From Phallus indusiatus (Eukaryota > Basidiomycota > Agaricomycetes > Phallales > Phallaceae): a stretch of DNA of 64,000 bases. Positions within the stretch are counted from its first letter, which is position 1, and each line of letters opens with the position of its first letter. The position numbers and the translations under genes were made by a program. The notes beneath the pieces were generated by a model, which searched no databases, was not told the origin of the DNA, and saw nothing but the letters and a program-made list of their open reading frames with translations. The stretch spans positions 434,001 through 498,000 of the forward strand of contig JAQFWX010000025.1 in NCBI GenBank assembly GCA_027605045.1, given 5' to 3'. Of this stretch, positions 34,534-46,744 are shown in pieces.

Positions 34534-36901
34534 GATTTGATGATGGCGTGGCTCAAATTTATTTTAAATTATAGACGAAGGAACAACGCCAAGGCTGAAA
34601 ATCATTCAATGCTCTATTGCTGTAATGTATGTAGTCACTTACTGACACGCAGCTATGATATGTAAAACTTCTTGATGCTTGTTTTGTATGGGTAAAATAG
34701 AAAAAAAAAAGATGAGCTAATGTCGCTACTGCGGTGATCTTTGAAGGTGCAATCGATATCAATGCAAACGGCAAATGGCATGATGTGAACTTGAGAGAGA
34801 AGCGCGAGCTACTAGATTAAAAAACGATCAGCCCGAGCCATGGCAAAACAATTTTCTTTGAATCATGTGTGTGTTGCCAGCCAAGCAAGACAATAGAATG
34901 TACGCTTGAGAAATTAACGGGTTCTTTCGAGCACGAGACAGTCCGGTTGACGGAGACTCTGGCCTTGGCAATGAGTGCAAGCCAAGTCCTTTGTGGATGC
35001 CGATCCGTGCCGGGGATGATGGAAAAACGGAAGCTTGGCCTTCTGGGCTGCGAAGAGCAGCTCGGCATGGATCACTTCGCCGTCGGAACTATGACGCCGA
35101 GCTGAGCTCTCGAGGGTTGTTCCATATCAACTCCACACTTCAACCAACAGGATGAGCAACTAACATTGCAGACAACTTTGTGAGTTCCCTCTGGCATGTC
35201 GTATACTAATAGCCCTACCGAAGCTACTGAATTCTAACCTCGAAGTAAGGCACGGACTAGTCAAACCTAAACTCCTCTTCCACCTACCAAGTTAATTAAA
35301 AGAGAAAACGGACCAAAAATAATAATGCTCTTGGCAATTCGACGGTGAGAAAAAAAAAGGCTTGCAAAACAGGGGTAACCTATATCATCAATGATTTCAC
35401 TTGCAATCCATGGCTTTTCCCTCCGATATCAAATTTGCTTATAAAAAGCCGAGGTTTTCCTTGGTGCGTCATTTCCCTCTTTTGCCGTTTTCCCCCCCAC
35501 ATTCTGATTGCCTCCCCTCACTTTCCTCTCACCCATGACGCTGTCCCAGCAACAGCTTTCCCCTTCCCCGTCGCACCGCCTCCCCGACGTGGATGGGGAT
35601 GTAAACCTTTGATCAAGAACTGACTCTTCTTGTCCTAATCTGGATGCACCGCCAAGCTCCCGCTCATTTTCTATATCCGATTTCAACCGTAATTACCGCC
35701 AGACCGAGTAATAACGTACCCACAACGAAAACACCTCCTTCTCGATTCGTGTTCAGGATATAAGCACTCTGGTTACTGAAGACTCTTCTTGACAACTCCC
35801 AAACCTCTCCTAATCCCCCCTGTCTCGTCCAATACCTCGCCTTTAAGGGTCAACATCCTTCCTCGCCACTCACGAATCTGTATACCTCGGTATCTCTTGG
35901 TATCTCTTATATAATCTCACAATCGAACTGGTCGACCTCGATCTTTGATGCATGAACAACCTCGCAACTCATGACGCCTCGGTACCAACAACTGCTGGTT
36001 ATCACCTTCACTTAGAGATATAAGACTGCTGCCTTCGTTACGAAGGATACTCCACAATCTCTTTATTTCTCTCCTGCATCTTTCTCCTAACGTTTGTTCA
36101 TCATCAATGCGATTTCCGTCAAGTACGCCAAGCTTTCGTATACCAACTCGAGCTTTCAAGGTATGTACGTACCACATACGCTCGTTTACTCATTTCAGTA
36201 GATCGATCCTGGGTCGCTTGTACCTTGCTGGTTGCGTCTTGGCGTCTTCTTCTCCTTTCAACATGCAACAAACTCTATCGCTAGCGGTCCAAGGCAATCG
36301 TTTGTCGATGTAAGGTTCTCAATCTACTGAAGGCTGGATGTAGAAAAGGATTCCCTTTCGATCAACAATGGTGGCATCATTCTGGCTACCGATGGGTGTA
36401 ATCGACGTGGTTCTCAGCTATCCGTCTGTCTTCAACGCTAGGGACTCTTTTGAGAAAGAGAGGAAAGGCACTCAAGTGGGACGGCAGCAAAAGCCAGAGT
36501 TCAAAACGCACAAGAACAAAAGACGGGATGGTAGATTGTCATCCATGGATAAACGAGTACTAATACTTTCCGAGGTTATTACTTGAGAGTTTTACACGGT
36601 ACAAAAGTAAGCAAAGCAGCGTTCGAAGATCAAGTGATCGGAATTAAAAAAAAGGGGAAAGCGAAAAACAACACAAGCAGATGCGGAGGGGTAGAATGCA
36701 AATCGAGTTTCCAGCTGGACGAAAAAGGGAAAAAAAAGGAATTGATATAAATGCCAGTTTAGAGGTTTTGAGTCCAGCGAAGGGATAGATAGAGGTGGTG
36801 GTAGTAGGGGAGTACAATGAACGTGTCCCGAAGATATGTAGATAGTGTCGATAAGATAATGACAGAGATGTAAATGAAACAATAAACAATAGAGGCTGAT
36901 G
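34534..36901. other. Gap of 2.4 kb with a pyrimidine-rich block
   Basis: No gene is firmly supported. From about 35440 to 36100 the plus strand is C/T-rich and follows a TATA-like TTATAAAAAG (about 35439-35448), which looks like a promoter and long leader for a plus-strand transcript. One weak spliced frame lies at its end (see separate entry). The 3' part belongs to the minus-strand gene ending at 36902. Confidence 0.4.
36107..36586 (+). CDS. Weak spliced reading frame, no homology
   Basis: Starting at an ATG near 36107 (MRFPSSTPSFRIPTRAFK), a gtatgt donor and two short putative introns (about 41 and 34 bases) join three pieces into about 130 codons ending MDKRVLILSEVIT at 36586. The second intron is shorter than those of neighbouring genes. 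The product has no recognisable domain. The promoter-like pyrimidine block upstream is the only other support. It could be chance. Confidence 0.15.
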
Positions 36902-39271
36902 TTATGGCTCATAGCGTGGTAACGAAAGACGTTTGGTGGGATTGGAAGAACCATTATCAAGCGACGAAGCCGAAAGCGATCTTCTTCGATGCGGTCGAGG
37001 TGATGTAGTGGTGGAAGCATTTGTACCAGGAGTGGACCTCGTACGTGCCAAGTCCGCTTCACGATCCCATCGCGATCGTCGTCCATCACTATACACAGCC
37101 TCCTCCTCATTATGCAGTGCAAAATGATCTTCCTCTTCTGTAGAAGCTCCTTCTAAATCAGAAAGCAACGGTGGAGCTGATGGCTTTAGATGATTTGAAA
37201 AACTCGAATCCACCCATTCACCATCGTCGGCATCGTTTTCTGGAGGTGCAGAAGGTCGAAGAGACGGACCCGCATCTGGTAATGGGGGCTCCGAGCCACG
37301 TAGTGGGGAGTCAGATCCGCTTCTGTCGACGTTGACAGATGAGTAGATGGTAGCAGAATACCAATATTATGATGTCTCTCTAAGCGTCGATGAAGATCCG
37401 GAGGAGGTAACGGAGGTAGCTGAAGTTTGCTGCTCGAAGGCGGCGGCGACGACTGCACATAGCTATCCCGGTTTGAACTATCCTCAACGAAATCTTCTAA
37501 TGATTCGTCAACCAATACCGGCGCATTCGGGAGAACAGACTGGGAGGATTCGGGTATCATGTTTACCACTGACGCCAAGACATGAGCGTCATTTAGCTGT
37601 TGTGGTTCACTAGCACCTCTCCTCATCATCTCTAAAACAGCTTTATCATCAGTAGCGACGTGACCGCGATGCGGTAAATCAACGGCAGATGATAATAATG
37701 GTGGTGGTGGTGAATATTCGGGATGCGTGTCCGAATTCTCTTCCATTTCGGTGTCGACCTCAAAGCTCTCACTTTGACTGATCTCCGACGACAAGACTCC
37801 TTTCTGGTCGGGTTCAACAGCAACAGTAGCACCATGTCGATATGCTGGGGGATGCCGCCATGAGTTTGTCCGTGTAGGTGTAGTAATCGATAAATTGTCG
37901 TTATCCTCGGCTGTTGAGGGTAATGTTGCTTGCAGTGATACATCAGATGTATTCACCGCAGAGCTCACAGGAGGTATCGATAAACTAGCGGACTGTCCAG
38001 ATGAAGTCGACGTGTTGGCATTCAATAAGATTGAAGTTGTCGGGGGAGGCGTGGTAGGAGCAACGTGTACATTGATTATTGATGGAGTAGCAGGTTCAGC
38101 AGGTGGAACGGATGGCGTTATCAAGACTGAAGTTGTCCTTGTGATAGTAGAAGTGTTCAAGGTGGCAGTTTTCTTTTTCCTTCGCCTAAGACCAAGATCC
38201 GACAACTTGCCACTTTTACTCCTCCACTTATCCCACAGCTTTTCCTTTCTCTTGAGACTCTTGATGATCTTCTCCGTCCTTTCGGTGTCGGAGAGGATTT
38301 CTAATTCTGGATCACCGCTTTCAGTGTCGACTGCTGGGTCACCAGAAGAAAAAGACGGTCTTGAGAGACTCTTTTGGGCGTTAGCGCGAGACTTTGCCTC
38401 GCTGAGGATTTTTTTGAAGGACGAGCGGTTGGAACCCGACTTTGCCTTGTGACCCATTACGCATGCGGCGATAATTAGGGAAAGGGAAATAGCAAGAATA
38501 AGAGATACGACGATAATGACCGGAGTGCTGTAAAACTTTGTGCGTTCAGGAGCACGTGTCCAGCCTGTCGGGAGGGAATCTTTGATAGCGTCATAGTCAG
38601 ACGCGACGAGAGATTCTACGGAGGTAGTGTAACCCATGGTAGCAGTTAAATCGGCGGTATCGTCGTCACCGTCATCATCATCGCTAAATTCAGAAGTGGA
38701 GGAGGTACGCGCGGGTTGAATAGTGCTGACTACATCGCTAGAAGTAAACGGAAGGGTAGACGGTGGAAGATGCGGAGATGTTGTTGGTGTAGGAGTAGAC
38801 AGCAGGTTGGGCTAGAGAGGGAGAGAGAGAGAAAATGAGACATTTGCATAGAGAGAAAAGAGAAGTGATAGCTTGACCGACCTGACTGGTCTGTCCGTGA
38901 AAGGCCCAAGATGTTGCTAGATACCAAAAGCCGTCGGATGATTGGACGAACTTGGGAGGTACAGAAGCAATGAGAGAGGGGTCGTGTTGGTTGTAGGACG
39001 TTTTGGTACTGTGAAGAGGATGTGAAAGTTGGGTAGAATGGTGCGGTTGCTGTTGTTCTGGGGGTGTTACGGGAGGATTGGAAGACGATGAAGTTGGAAG
39101 CTGCCTGCGACGACGACGAGCACTGGAGAGTTCTGGCCGGAGACAAGAAGGGCACAGAAAGGCGGGTGCTGGAGGAGAATTGGGCGGTAACGGAGGCGAC
39201 AGTTGAGCGAGCAAGTCGAGAATGACGGGAGAGGGCGTTGGAGAAGATGCAGGTGGGAGGAGAAGAGGCAT
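36902..39271 (-). CDS. Single-pass membrane protein with long disordered cytoplasmic tail
   Basis: Function unknown. An N-terminal Pro/Ser/Thr-rich part contains a short ordered motif (FVQSSDGFWYLATSWAFHG). After an intron (gtcggt...ccctctctag), a further Ser/Thr/Asp-rich part leads to one transmembrane helix (YSTPVIIVVSLILAISLSLIIA). A cytoplasmic tail of roughly 550 residues follows: basic next to the membrane (RTEKIIKSLKRKEKLWDKW, LGLRRRKKK), then Ser/Thr/Pro-rich and acidic, ending SNPTKRLSLPRYEP. The architecture (mucin-like outside, one helix, long tail) resembles fungal surface sensors but shares no named domain. The final exon join needs an intron of about 86 bases near 37275-37360 (gtattc...attaccag) to reach the C-terminal frame. 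The start is uncertain, because more than one minus-strand frame is open over 38738-39349; MPLLLPPASS at 39271 is my choice. Confidence 0.6.
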
Positions 39272-41479
39272 AAGGATAATGAATGGGGTATCCCAGGATA
39301 TTGGCGCACCAACCCACGATATACCGTACACATATGCACACACACACACAGAGGCTATTATTAGACCTGCAAGCCTTCCCTCTCTCTCTGTTTCTCGACC
39401 CTTGCGTCTATTTTTGTACTCATTGAAAATCCCCTATCCAAGGGCGTCTATTAGGTAGAACTGTACTCTGATCATCTATGTTATGTATTCAAGGCTCGTG
39501 TATTAAAACAAGTTCTCTTTTTTCCTCAAGGGTTTCAGTCTGCGTTGGCATTCGTCTTCATAGTTGTCTTCCCTTCACGTCCCGGGAATTGTCCGTAATC
39601 TGCCGCCAGAAAATATATATTTAAAACCCTAGCATGCATATAAATAGCCCTCCTGTCTGTTTGAACAGAATATCAAACAGCGACATCAAATCTATCAAAT
39701 TTACCAAACTTTTTTCACCAGGCGTCTCGCTATCATTCGTCGCCCGGACTAACCCGTGCACGCGCTCTAAAAAAAGAAACAAAAAAGAGAAAACAGCGTT
39801 CCCTATGTTGTGTTCCTAATAAAATATGTAATTTCGTCTAGCCAACTGCCGCTTTAGTAATTTCTTCCCTTCTCGCATTTCCAGCATTCCCATTGGCGCT
39901 TTCGGTATTTATCTCTTTACCGCTCGCAACCTAGCTTCCCCGAAGCTGATGCCGACGGGAGATATCCGGAGCTAGCGGATCTACTTTTAGCTCAATTTGG
40001 GCGCACGCACACTGCAGGTTGCAAGGACAATGAACAATGCAAGCCTATTAATAGAATTATGTGAAACGCCTCATGTATGCTATCAATATATTGTCGTGTG
40101 CTAGGCGATCGCAGCCTATCCCAAAGCAATGGAATCGAGGTGGAGAATTTAAATAGAATGACAGGAACAGCGCGAGAGAAGAGAGAAAAAAGACATGGAT
40201 CAAATTCAATCACTGATTTCTATGCTGACTGAGGTATCGAAGCTGAAATAAAATTTCAACATGGAAGCTCCCTTTGCGAGCGTTCCCCCGCCGATGACTG
40301 GATTTGCCTTTGACTGGCATTCTAGATGCGTATATATAACATGTATCATCAATCATGCCGCCCGTAACCCTCGGAGTCGTCGTGTACATGACATCTGACA
40401 TGAACATTGGAAGTATCACCTAATTGTGCCACTAGTTTTGATCAGCCATTGGCAGGGTGGATTGTTGCTAATTATACATACCTCAGTATTCTTTTATATT
40501 ATAACATACAACGATCCCTTCACAAAAGGAAGAAAATGCCGAAGCAGACAAAGCGAGGCGCTCTGGAGTATATAAATAACTATCATTACGTTCTGTGGAA
40601 TACATACACTGCGTAGGCGGGCACTGTGGAGCTCCGCATGAACAGGAAAATGAAATGAAATGTTTCATTTGGCATGTCGAGTGAGTACTCAAGTGAGTCA
40701 GTATGACTACTGTCAGTTGCCAGTACATCTGACATGCCAGCCTTATTTACTTCACTTTTAGTATAGTAAAATGTGATAGGGTTTTTCCGTAAATTTTTAA
40801 GATCCAATATATTTCTAAACCTTCACGACATCGATCCGTTTTGCGATCCATCCTCGAATAGCTCTTCTAACGGTGGCGGCTCAAGTGATTAGCCGCATTG
40901 GGCAACTCGGCTTTCGATCCGGCTGTCCGACAAAACGGCGAGTGTGAGCGCCCGTTTTAAAGCGCCCGAGCCACTGATTCGGATGCTGTATCCAATGATG
41001 AGCAGACAACTTGAAAGTTCGAGGTCAAGGGGATCGCGACTCGGGTAGTATCTGACGCCAGGGGAGCTAATAAAACATCTTATCTATGAACATCATTCAC
41101 CATCCAGACATAAAATTAGACCACACGACTTCCGTGCCAACTTGAATCTCAAAATTGAAAGCATAAAAAAAGATGACTGAAACGAGAATCATGATCATGA
41201 ACTTTTAGGAAAGTAATTTGCGACTGAACATGTGAGTCAGTACATGTGAATCATGTCGTCGATACACCGCCTGACTACATATGTATAATGTGTTGTTCAG
41301 GCACTTCAAATATCCTCTTTTTGATTCTCACAGCTAATGTACACGATAATACCGAATAACTAATATATCAGCCAAATTTGACGTATGCGATCTAATGACT
41401 CTCATCAAAATCCGGGGTACAAACACACATACATTGTAAGCAGACTCTACTGAAAGTTGTTACCCCAGCGTAGAGCGCC
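39272..41479. other. Gap of 2.2 kb
   Basis: No gene supported. It holds a CA repeat at about 39339-39351, AP-1/Gcn4-like TGAGTCA at about 40695 and again near 41226-41232, and a locally GC-rich patch at 40860-41060 containing a direct repeat GCGCCCG-TTTTAAA-GCGCCCG (40948-40968). It includes the 5' region of the minus-strand membrane protein on its left and the 3' region of the minus-strand gene at 41480 on its right. Confidence 0.4.
39339..39351. repeat. CA dinucleotide repeat
   Basis: Short CACACACACACA run just upstream of the chosen start of the single-pass membrane protein; on the minus strand it reads TG repeats in the likely leader. Confidence 0.6.
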
Positions 41480-43463
41480 TTATGCAAAGCACCTCCTCAC
41501 AAATACACCAAATGCCAATACCCACCGCCTACCAGCTCCAAAACAAAGAGCCACCAAGTTCAAAATAGACTCCAACACGAATTCGGTCACAAGTTTAACC
41601 CAATACGACGGTGAAAGATAGTTGACGTAGCGCGAAGGCGTTACAGATGAAAACGGGGGAATTAGTGTCGTTGACACCGAACGGTGTTGATCTTTGCCAG
41701 ATTTGAGTTGTGCTCCTAGTTTTGATCGCCAGGACGTCTTGTCCGCTCTGTGACTATGACTTGCCGACCTCATTCGTCCGAGCGCCCATATTTCGAACCA
41801 CGATCCTCAGATTGAGATATAGAAGACAAGCTCAATCGTCTTGGACCCGAGATTTTCTCCTTACCTACAGCAACATTTTTACTATCCATATCGCTCAAAC
41901 CCTCCCGAGTAATATTCTCCAGCATCCCAACACGCTCATTCAACGTCCAAAGCTGTTGTTTAACATCAGACGCGAGCGTATTAAATGCGGGATCGGCAGC
42001 AGTTTGGAGCGACACATCCATTTTGCGCTTCAACTCCTCTATCGCTTCTTTCGACTTCGCAATCGCATCCTCCAGCGCCTCAATTCTACTCATCATACTC
42101 TCCTGTCCATCCTTCATCGACGCACCATATTCCCGAACCTGCACAACCGTCTCTTGCAGTTCATCTGTCCTTTCTCTAAGACGGCGTGTCAAATGGCCCC
42201 AAGGTCTTATCCCAGTAACCAGCACAAATACGCCGGTACTGAACCATGATATGTAGTCCCTCCCAGCTAGAGCCGTGCAAACATAGCGCAGTAAAGCAGC
42301 ACCAATAAGCGGCGAAAGAACAGAAAGACCGAGATAGACGAATTCCGCTGTTTTCAGCTCCGATTCAGCAAGAGTATAAAGATCATAGAGATGTGGAGGG
42401 ATATTAATGTCATGTGCAAAATCGGATGAGCCTGGCCCCACCGTAGATTTACGATCCACGCGCCGTGGTCTAGAAGCAAGGTAAAGTTCCCAAGGTACTG
42501 TGTGTCCACACTATCAGATAAGGTTCACGATATTCATTGTGAGCGCAGATGATGACGATAACGCACATTTGATTAGCTGGAAAAAAATAAGGCGTCAGTC
42601 AGTATGCTTGCAATAATGAGTCAGCTTCTGGGGTGGTGTTGTTGAATGAAATTAGGGTATTGGAAGATTGTTTAGGACTGCAACACAATTCAGGAAACTC
42701 CTCGATTTCGTGATAATCAGGAAAGCTTCCGGTTCGGTCATCAACTCCACCACGATCGAAAGAAATAACGATCATGGTGACGTCACACGACTTTACTTCA
42801 AAGAAAAAAAAGAACGAGAAAAAAAGGCAAAACGAAATGAAATGAAATAGGGAGGGTTGGTGAAAGAAAGGGGTTTCTCTTTACCTGATGCAAGTAGAAA
42901 AACATCAACAGAAGCAACAAAAAATCATACGCAAAGTTCCCTCCGATGAGAAGCGACCCAAGAGGAGGAATAATAGCCACAGCTAGAGGAATATCCAGGG
43001 TATTATCATGATGCGATGACTTGCTCCTGGTGCTGCTGTTACTGGTCGCCGCAGTGGGAGTAACATGTTCTGCAGGGCCGCCCAACTTTGAGCTTGTGAC
43101 GCTATGTCGACGTGGCCGTGGAGTTTCGGTAGTATGATGATGATGATGATGATGATGATCATAAGACGAGTCGCCAGACCGTTTCGTATATCGGAGTGTT
43201 GAAGTTGCGTCCCCAAATTCTTCTTCTTCTTCATCCTCGTATTCATATTCATATTCTGGGTATTCAGGATATTCAGGACCCGAAACGGGACTCGAAAGTT
43301 GACTGTGACGAACATGGGAGGTATTTATTCTTGTCGTGTCGTCGTAGTCGTCTTCGTGGTGTACGAGCTGCGTGGCGGATGTCATACCGACAGCGGAGTC
43401 GGATCCGCTGCCTGACGATGGTGGTGGCAATAATGCGCTGTTTCGTCTGCCCCTGTGTCGCAT
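41480..43463 (-). CDS. Multi-pass membrane protein with coiled coil, unknown function
   Basis: Start MRHRGRRNSALLPPPSSG at 43463. The first 130 residues are disordered, with an acidic Glu/Tyr run and a tract of eight His encoded by a CAT/ATG-type repeat (about 43136-43160). A hydrophobic pair follows (IPLAVAIIPPLGSLLIGGNFAYDFLLLLLMFFYLH, in two segments). Two short-exon joins give LIKLPWELYLASRPRRVDRK. Two more helices (FVYLGLSVLSPLIGAALLRYV; WFSTGVFVLVTGI) precede a coiled coil of about 80 residues (RERTDELQETVVQVRE, MSRIEALEDAIAKSKEAI). A last intron (gtaagg...ctgag) leads to a C-terminus with another hydrophobic segment (LVTEFVLESILNLVALCFGAG). If that intron is kept, the protein ends early at SKYGRSDE. 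I recognise no named family. Confidence 0.65.
43136..43162. repeat. Trinucleotide repeat encoding poly-His
   Basis: A run of GAT/ATG triplets on the plus strand, read as His codons on the minus strand, inside the disordered N-terminus of the coiled-coil membrane protein. It is prone to length change but in frame here. Confidence 0.7.
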
Positions 43464-43960
43464 AATTGAACGAGTGTGTTGTGGTATGGGTATAATATAT
43501 GTCCTTATAAGTTGCGCTGAGCCTGTTTTGATTTAAGTACTTATGCCATCTTCGTCTGAGTTTCAATCAAATATGATGCTTGTCATTTTTTTCATTATGA
43601 CTCAATTGGCAATTGAGAATACGCTAATTACGGGAAAAAGAGTAGGAAAAAAAGGAAACAAACAAACAAGAGAACGATTTAATCGTACAATAATGGTGAA
43701 ACATTTGTGGGGGCAGTGGAAAGGCGCTCCTCCACAATATCCAACTCTCCCACATAGCTGATCAACCCCAATACCATACCATAATGCCAACGTTGACAAA
43801 GAAGAAAAAATAGAACAGGCAAAAAAATCGTCAGTCACCATAATAACAGACTGTCCACGATCTCAAAACAAAAGAAAAGGAAATAAAGACAAAACAAAAA
43901 TAGGAAATTGGACTCCTCCGAGCGCACATGCTATCGTCAATGAATAAGGGTATCGTGTAT
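43464..43960. other. Intergenic
   Basis: About 500 bases between SHO1 and the coiled-coil membrane protein, both on the minus strand. It is AT-rich, with a run rich in A and G near 43630-43670. No gene is seen. Confidence 0.4.
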
Positions 43961-45470
43961 CTATATCAGTTGCAAATAATCTAGATGGTGTTTTAGTGAG
44001 TGGAACGAGAAAGATTAGACATTCCGGACATACTTGACGGTGCAACTGTGTTTAAATACTTTACGTCAGTGTCTGGTCAGGTAATTGCGCTCGAAAACTT
44101 ACTTCCAGTTGAACCATCTGGGCGCTTTGCATGCCACCATTTCCCGCTCTTGTCCAAGATCTCCAGAATCTCACCTTTCGAGAATGATATTTCATTGGGA
44201 TCGTCAGCTGAGGCCGTGTCTAGAAAAGATGACAGCCAGACATGTCAGTAGCAGAACACCGGAATTGTCAACTTTAATGGCTTACAATTGTATAATGCTT
44301 TAGCGCGGTATTGGTGTGAGCCATTGTCGCCATCTGCATTTGAGGTAGTATCCATCAACGGCGTTGTAGGATTAACAACATCTCCTCCCACTCCTCCCGC
44401 TCCTCCGCTTCCAGCAGCTTGTGGAGAATTTATAGGCTGTGTCGACGAGATTGTGCTTGCTGCGGCTTCGCTTGTTCGAAGAGAAGTTGCTGGAGGGTTA
44501 TTGCCAACATCTCTGCTTGTTGGGCTGTACGAGTTGCTCATACCCATCGCACTGCCTCCAACCATGCCCATATCACCTTCCTTAGTATCATATCTCATGC
44601 CACTCATTTCCGGCATAGGCGACGAGTAAAGACCATTCCCAATGCCGCCCCCACCACCTCCGTATCCACCATTGCCCATGCCGACGCCTTGAGGGTTCAT
44701 ACGGGAATCCGAACGGCGCGCAGATCGGAAATTAGAACGACCAGGACCGGTCAGTCCTCCGGTTCCAGTGATATTGAACAAGTGCAAGGCTAACGAGCCT
44801 TCCTCCGAAGTGAAATAAATAAGCCAGATGATATCAACCATGGCAAGTAACAGCCAGCCCGCAGCCATCGCTTCCAGAGAAGCCACGTTAGTGAAAATGC
44901 CTTGGTTGACACCGATGACGGCGAATACAAGGGAGACAGCTCCAAACACTGATATCTAAGATTTGGCAGTTGTCACTAGGGGTACCAAAAGGAGATCGCA
45001 TGTTAGTGGCCCACCTGGAAGCGATGCAGAGCAACAGAATCAGTAGCTAATGTGTGTATTACGCCCAGGATGAGAGCGAGCTGTAAACTAGAAGAGGAGG
45101 GAAACAAGCTCGGGACATTGGAAAAGACGATGGAAGAAGTCTTGAAACATACAATATTGCGAACCATAGAACTCCAACAGTACTATGGGGGTTTAGACTT
45201 GGGTGACTTGCAGCTGATGGAGACGCGGTTAGTAAAGACACGAATTGGACAGTATGAAAGGATTGGTACCTTGAGCTGCTATTTGACTTATGAATGCAGT
45301 AAACCATCCAGCCTACATTACCCGGAGAAGGTGCATGAACAAACGAAGAAAATGATCGCGAGCGTGAATGAACGTACGATTGCAATAATAGTCGTCAAAA
45401 GGAAGACATAGTGAGTGAGAAGTGGAGTAAAGTCGTAGCCTTCGGAGCCTCTAATCGCTTTTATCGCCAT
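43961..45470 (-). CDS. SHO1: Osmosensor adaptor SHO1
   Basis: Plasma-membrane adaptor of the HOG MAP-kinase pathway, which recruits Ste11/Pbs2 through its SH3 domain. Start [18 protein letters not shown] at 45470. Four transmembrane helices assemble over five exons: [60 protein letters not shown] and [21 protein letters not shown] Gly/Asn/Met-rich linker follows. The C-terminal SH3 domain is split by three introns: [46 protein letters not shown], then IAPSNYLQLI and stop at 43961. The ALYxY, WW and PSNY ligand-pocket residues are all present. Order and length fit Sho1 of other fungi. The exons join without break. Confidence 0.95.
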
Positions 45471-45757
45471 AAGAGTTGTACAAGAGTCGTGAGCGTTTCG
45501 TCGCTAGTTGTTAAATGGAAAAAAAGGTTATGGTTATAATTTTGATTGCAGGATTTTTTTAAAAAAAGCACAGTTGAGGGAAAGGTTTCTAGCGGACTTT
45601 GAACATTCACCACTCGGACGCCCACTGCGGCCAAGACTGACTGAGGTTGTTATGCTATCCACTGACCCTTACCTCAGCGAATGGCTGTTTTTTTACTCCT
45701 CAGTATTGCATCGTGTTTCATTTATATTTTGCATATGTATATCTTCATTATTTTAAT

Positions 45758-46405
45758 CTATCCTACAAAACGGAAATGGTCGGAAGCCACATAATATTTG
45801 TCTTCCGTTGACTTCATCAGCACAAACGACTGCGAAAAAACCCGCGGTTGGGCATCGACATTTCGACTGGATTTACTACTTGCAGACCCTGCGACAGCCG
45901 ATGACGACGACGTGGACGACGGTGCAGTACTGCTCACTGCCACCGATTCCGAACCTCCTGTTGCCGATGTGCCTGGTCCATGACTGACCAATCCCGAAAC
46001 GGTGATGAGAAGTGCCGGCGGCGACGTAGCTGTGATGATGGGATTGACGTTATTTCAGCTGTCTTTTTCTACGCGTAGCTTTTATTAGAGATTGATGCAT
46101 ACAGGGTATGGGGTGGCAGTCATAAGACTGCACTTCGTGTTTCGACACTGGAATTTGCTCCAACAGAACTTTGATTCTTTCGGGTCCTGTCACTGCCGTG
46201 CCATTATATGACAAATGCGATGTTTCTCTGTAAAACTTGGGCACGCCTTCCACACGTTGCGCAGAATCATATGTGGTATAATAGACACGCAGGAACTCGT
46301 CGGCTCCTCGATTCGCGATCTCGACGCTGGGTGCGATAGCAATCCTTTGTTCTTTATACAATTGATAAAACTGGCTACTCACTCGGAGATTGACAGAGTC
46401 GACAT
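45758..46405 (-). CDS. NXT1: NTF2-like mRNA export factor NXT1/p15
   Basis: Small NTF2-fold partner of the Mex67/NXF1 mRNA export receptor at the nuclear pore. Start MSTLSISDVEIANRGADEF at 46405. Three exons give roughly 185 residues. NTF2 features are the first helix (ADEFLRVYYTTYDS), LSYNGTAVTGPERIKVLLEQ, the strand PVSKHEVQSYDCHPIP, LLITVSGLVSHG, and the last strands RVFSQSFVLMKS and KYYVASDHFRFVG. Compared with animal p15 (about 140 residues) it has an insertion of about 40 Ser/Ala/Gly-rich residues before RVFSQSF. Ascomycete yeasts use Mtr2 instead, so an NXT1-type partner fits a basidiomycete. ACGCGT occurs about 80 bases upstream of the start. Confidence 0.85.
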
Positions 46406-46744
46406 TGTTGTGTTTAGGAGAAATATGTATGTACTGGACTGATGGAATGCACCACCGTGATGGCCGAGTTATGGGGATCCAGTCACGCGTAGTCACACGA
46501 CTGCGATCGAGCCAAACGCCAAACGCGGACATACGCATATCATTTTTAGAACAAGTTCAAATATATCTCGCCGCGAATTTAAACCCTATGTCCGTATGCG
46601 CTCGGTCTCGACCCTTGAGTGGGACGACTTTGGGATATGATGTCATTATGTCATTATCATGTCGCATCCGAGCACAGCCCACACAAAGCGGTATATATGT
46701 CAAAGGCAATCGAAACCCTATCCCAGAATTCCCTGATAGGTCGC
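46406..46744. other. NXT1 upstream region
   Basis: About 340 bases between the helicase stop and the NXT1 start, both on the minus strand. It must hold the NXT1 promoter and the helicase 3' end. One ACGCGT is present near 46485; nothing else stands out. Confidence 0.4.

Noticed and set aside
37270..37370. Apparent frameshift near the C-terminus of the single-pass membrane protein
   Set aside because: An intron of 86 bases (gtattc...attaccag) brings the two open frames together, so a splice explanation is adequate, though less certain than the others.
40860..41060. tRNA-like GTTCGA sequence in the GC-rich patch
   Set aside because: No D-arm, anticodon arm or acceptor pairing could be built around it.
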